Positions 29,951-31,915 of a DNA stretch of 31,915 nucleotides are shown here, piece by piece. The stretch is from positions 15,034-46,948 of the forward strand of contig JAKAME010000002.1 of the NCBI GenBank assembly GCA_021813025.1, given 5' to 3'. The position numbers were made by a program, and so were the translations under genes. The stretch is from Microcaldota archaeon (lineage in GTDB: Archaea; Micrarchaeota; Micrarchaeia; Anstonellales; Anstonellaceae). Position 1 is the stretch's first letter; each line of letters opens with the position of its first letter. Below the pieces are notes generated by a model. It was not told where the DNA came from and did no database searches. It worked only from the letters and a program-made list of their open reading frames with translations.

Positions 29951-30694
29951 ATGGACTTAGCCGGCGCGTGGGACTCCACGTGCAAAACCATCTTCGGCCA
30001 GAGCTTGGGCCCCCTCTCCCAGTTCGAGCCTTACCTCAAAGAAGCCCTCGTCGGCCAGCCGGCGCTTTCCGTCTTCTCCAAAAGGCCGGTGTGGGTTACC
30101 TCGCCGCATTTCGACGCAGCGGGGCGTTTCTTTGACTACGCCAACGAACTTCCCCAATATGACAAACTTAACGCCCCGCTGGACGTCAATCAGCTCAAGG
30201 ACATTGATTCCGTCGTGGAGGCTGTGCAGGAGCGGCTGGTATATGCAGGCAACAAGGTGATGGGCCGCTCGCAGATGGTGGAGCATTCCGACAACATCAC
30301 CGACAGCCTGGACGTGCAGCACTCGGTGCTCATCGTCCGGAGCCAGCACATGGCCTACTGCTCGTTCATGCTGGGCGGGGAGTACTGCTTCGGCTGCACC
30401 GACTTCACCAACCAGCCAACCGCGCTCATCCGCTGTTTTTACGGCAATTCCACCAAGCGCAGCTTCGAGTGCGCCTATCCTGTTTCCAGCTCCGACTGCC
30501 TGTTCTGCTACAACATCGAGGGCTGCAACGACTGCCTCTTCACTTTCTCCGAGAAGAACAAGCGCAACATGATTGGCAACGTGCAGCTCGCTCCGGACGC
30601 CTACAAGCGCCTCAAAGCCAAGCTGGTGGGCGAGATAGCGCAGGAGCTGGCCTCCAAGAAGCGCTATCCGCTATCCATCACGGACATGCTCTAG
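29951..30694 (+). CDS. Cys-rich protein, paralog 1
   Basis: A 247-residue soluble protein without signal peptide. The N-terminal half ends with an AL-SVFSKRPVWV strand; the C-terminal half is Cys-rich with repeating C-x(2-10)-C spacing, as in YCFGCTDF, DCLFCYNIEGCNDC (ten Cys in all), followed by KNKRNMIGNV and a helical tail. The regular Cys, Asn and aromatic pattern suggests a repeat (beta-helix-like) fold binding metal or clusters. It is clearly paralogous to the next gene, eight bases downstream. A similar EGCNDC...K-x-KR...IGNV arrangement occurs in uncharacterised proteins of archaea and candidate-phylum bacteria. The function is unknown. Confidence 0.75.
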   Translation: MDLAGAWDSTCKTIFGQSLGPLSQFEPYLKEALVGQPALSVFSKRPVWVTSPHFDAAGRFFDYANELPQYDKLNAPLDVNQLKDIDSVVEAVQERLVYAGNKVMGRSQMVEHSDNITDSLDVQHSVLIVRSQHMAYCSFMLGGEYCFGCTDFTNQPTALIRCFYGNSTKRSFECAYPVSSSDCLFCYNIEGCNDCLFTFSEKNKRNMIGNVQLAPDAYKRLKAKLVGEIAQELASKKRYPLSITDML

Positions 30695-30702
30695 GGGATG
30701 AC

Positions 30703-31503
30703 ATGGACAAGGAAATCGAATCATCGTTCACCACTGCAACCAGAATCCTGCTCTCCAAGCCTTTGAGCGGGCTGGAGCGGTACGCGGCCTGGCTGGGGCA
30801 GCATGTGCCCCTGCCCTATGCGGCCCGTTCGGCGCTGAGCGGCAAGGAAGTGTGGGTGGCGCCTGAGCAGTATTTCCTTGGCCGCCGATTCAACCCCAAG
30901 CGCATCATCTCGATGGATGAAATCCAGCAAATCCCGCCCCAGAGGACGACTCCGGAGCAGCTGGAAGCGCTGGACGTGCTGGGCGTAGTAAAGCAGGTGG
31001 TGATGCCGCACGCCTATTACTGCGGCAACTTCCGCTACAGGACCTATTCGGACGTGGGCCGCGCCAGCGGCACGGGTGATGTGAGCCACGTGGACATGGT
31101 GGAGGACGTTTACCACAACACAAAGAACGTGGCCTATTCCAACTGCATCCTCTACGACAACCAGGCCGTGTTCGGCTGCCACAACCTCACCTGTTCGCAG
31201 TTCTGCATCCATGCATACAACTGCAACCGCGTGGTGCGCTGCTTTGAGGTGGAGGGCTGCAACGACTGCTCTGACGCCTATTTCTGCCACAACTGCGAGG
31301 GCTTGCAGGAATGCATGTTCTGCTTCAATGTCAAGAGCAAGCGCTACGCGATTGGCAACGTGGAAGTGGGCAGGGAGAGATACCTGCAAATCAAGAAGCT
31401 TGTTTTGGAGCAGATTTCCGGCCGCCTCGAAAAAGACGGGAAGCTGGCATGGAGCATTTTCAACGTTGGCCGGCACCAGGCAAACGCGCCGGCCAAAAAA
31501 TAA
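30703..31503 (+). CDS. Cys-rich protein, paralog 2
   Basis: A 266-residue soluble protein paralogous to the preceding one. Shared parts are an N-terminal VWVAPEQYF (VWVTSPHF in paralog 1), a central MVED-V...N block, a Cys-rich repeat stretch (VFGCHNLTCSQFC, then VEGCNDCSDAYFCHNCEG and LQECMFCFNV) and the KSKRYAIGNV end. It has about 13 Cys residues, more than paralog 1, mostly in C-x2-C, C-x3-C or C-x4-C steps. The start at 30703 follows ggggatga; the gene begins eight bases after paralog 1, one operon. No enzyme motif is seen; the two proteins may form a heteromer that binds metal. Confidence 0.75.
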   Translation: MDKEIESSFTTATRILLSKPLSGLERYAAWLGQHVPLPYAARSALSGKEVWVAPEQYFLGRRFNPKRIISMDEIQQIPPQRTTPEQLEALDVLGVVKQVVMPHAYYCGNFRYRTYSDVGRASGTGDVSHVDMVEDVYHNTKNVAYSNCILYDNQAVFGCHNLTCSQFCIHAYNCNRVVRCFEVEGCNDCSDAYFCHNCEGLQECMFCFNVKSKRYAIGNVEVGRERYLQIKKLVLEQISGRLEKDGKLAWSIFNVGRHQANAPAKK

Positions 31504-31585
31504 TAGGGTTTTATTAACAATCCCCCCGTAAGTCCGTCCGTGATTCAGTCAGCTCCAATCTTGGCGCTTGTAGAGGGTGTTGGTC

Positions 31586-31840
31586 ATGAGCGAGCAGCGC
31601 ATAAAGGAAATCATCGGGCTAATGGATTTGATGATAGACGACTCGTCCGTGCCCAAGAACATCCGCAAAGTGGTGGATGAGGCAAGGGTGCACCTGCGCT
31701 CTGAAGAGGAGCTGCCGACCAAGATTTCTTCCGCAGTGCAGTCGCTTGTGGGAGTGTCGGAGGACATCAACATGCCCATGCATGCGCGCACGCAGGTGTG
31801 GACCATCCTCTCGGCCTTGGAATCAATCAAAACTGACTGA
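31586..31840 (+). CDS. UPF0147 family protein
   Basis: An 84-residue archaeal protein of the UPF0147 family, recognised by IKEIIGLMDLMIDDSSVPKN, then VVDEAR and the long helical C-terminus ending QVWTILSALESI. The family is conserved across archaea, is helical and has no assigned function. The start at 31586 is preferred to the upstream GTG 31577 because GAGGGTG is placed six bases before it. Confidence 0.9.
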   Translation: MSEQRIKEIIGLMDLMIDDSSVPKNIRKVVDEARVHLRSEEELPTKISSAVQSLVGVSEDINMPMHARTQVWTILSALESIKTD

Positions 31841-31915
31841 TTTTCCCCGCCCGCGCCCGGCCGCCCCATTTCCGGGGCCAGACCCTGTCTTATCCCGCAT
31901 TAATGTCCTCTCGGT

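Overview
The window looks like a stretch of archaeal chromosome, probably from a DPANN-type lineage. The evidence is an archaeal DnaG primase, a dimeric-type glycyl-tRNA synthetase, the AMP phosphorylase / ribose-1,5-bisphosphate isomerase pair, a tRNA with a bulge-helix-bulge intron, a UPF0147 protein, and many TATA boxes placed about 25 bases before start codons (leaderless genes). The assignment to DPANN (for example Micrarchaeota or Diapherotrites) is an inference from gene content and small secreted Cys-rich proteins; I cannot place it further. Most of the DNA is GC-rich and densely coding, so AT-poorer or AT-richer patches stand out.

Layout. 1-5.3 kb: a radical SAM protein, a divergent hicA/hicB toxin-antitoxin pair, glyS, then a DUF4258/DUF2283 pair and an AT-rich Cys-rich lipoprotein. 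The hicAB pair lies between the real 3' end of glyS and a diverged second copy of that 3' end, so it appears to have entered at the glyS terminus. 5.2-10.1 kb: tRNA-Val, dnaG, a UPF0235 protein, a flavodoxin-fold quinone reductase with an RGG-type tail and a probable frameshift at a homopolymer, a small zinc-knuckle membrane protein, rpiA and tRNA-Pro. 10.2-12.7 kb: cysteine desulfurase overlapping a membrane-anchored DsbA-like protein, then tRNA-Leu with a 191-base structured intron.

12.7-18.5 kb: a minus-strand operon for nucleotide salvage (ribose-1,5-bisphosphate isomerase, AMP phosphorylase, a two-helix membrane protein), a ferric-reductase-like membrane protein, a winged-helix regulator overlapping a membrane protein, a translation-factor-like protein that has lost its GTPase motifs, and tRNA-Gly. 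18.5-24.1 kb: a small lipoprotein and a secreted sequon-rich protein, then a two-subunit 2-oxoacid:ferredoxin oxidoreductase whose beta subunit carries a full-length intein exactly at an iron-sulfur Cys. 24.1-31.9 kb: a large beta-propeller lipoprotein with perfect 90-bp repeats, a Cys-rich small protein translationally coupled to an inositol-monophosphatase-family enzyme, tRNA-Arg, two hypothetical proteins, a duplicated Lrp/AsnC regulator divergent from two paralogous Cys-rich proteins, and a UPF0147 protein.

Functional threads: central carbon metabolism (RpiA, the AMP-to-ribulose-bisphosphate route, 2-oxoacid oxidoreductase), sulfur/iron-sulfur and thiol chemistry (SufS-like enzyme, DsbA-like protein, several Cys-rich proteins), translation (GlyRS, five tRNAs, pseudo-GTPase factor) and a surface set of lipoproteins and glycosylation-prone proteins. 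The best candidates for something undescribed are the glyS-flanking hicAB insertion, the intron-bearing tRNA-Leu, the intein in the Fe-S site, and the Cys-rich pair with its duplicated regulator.
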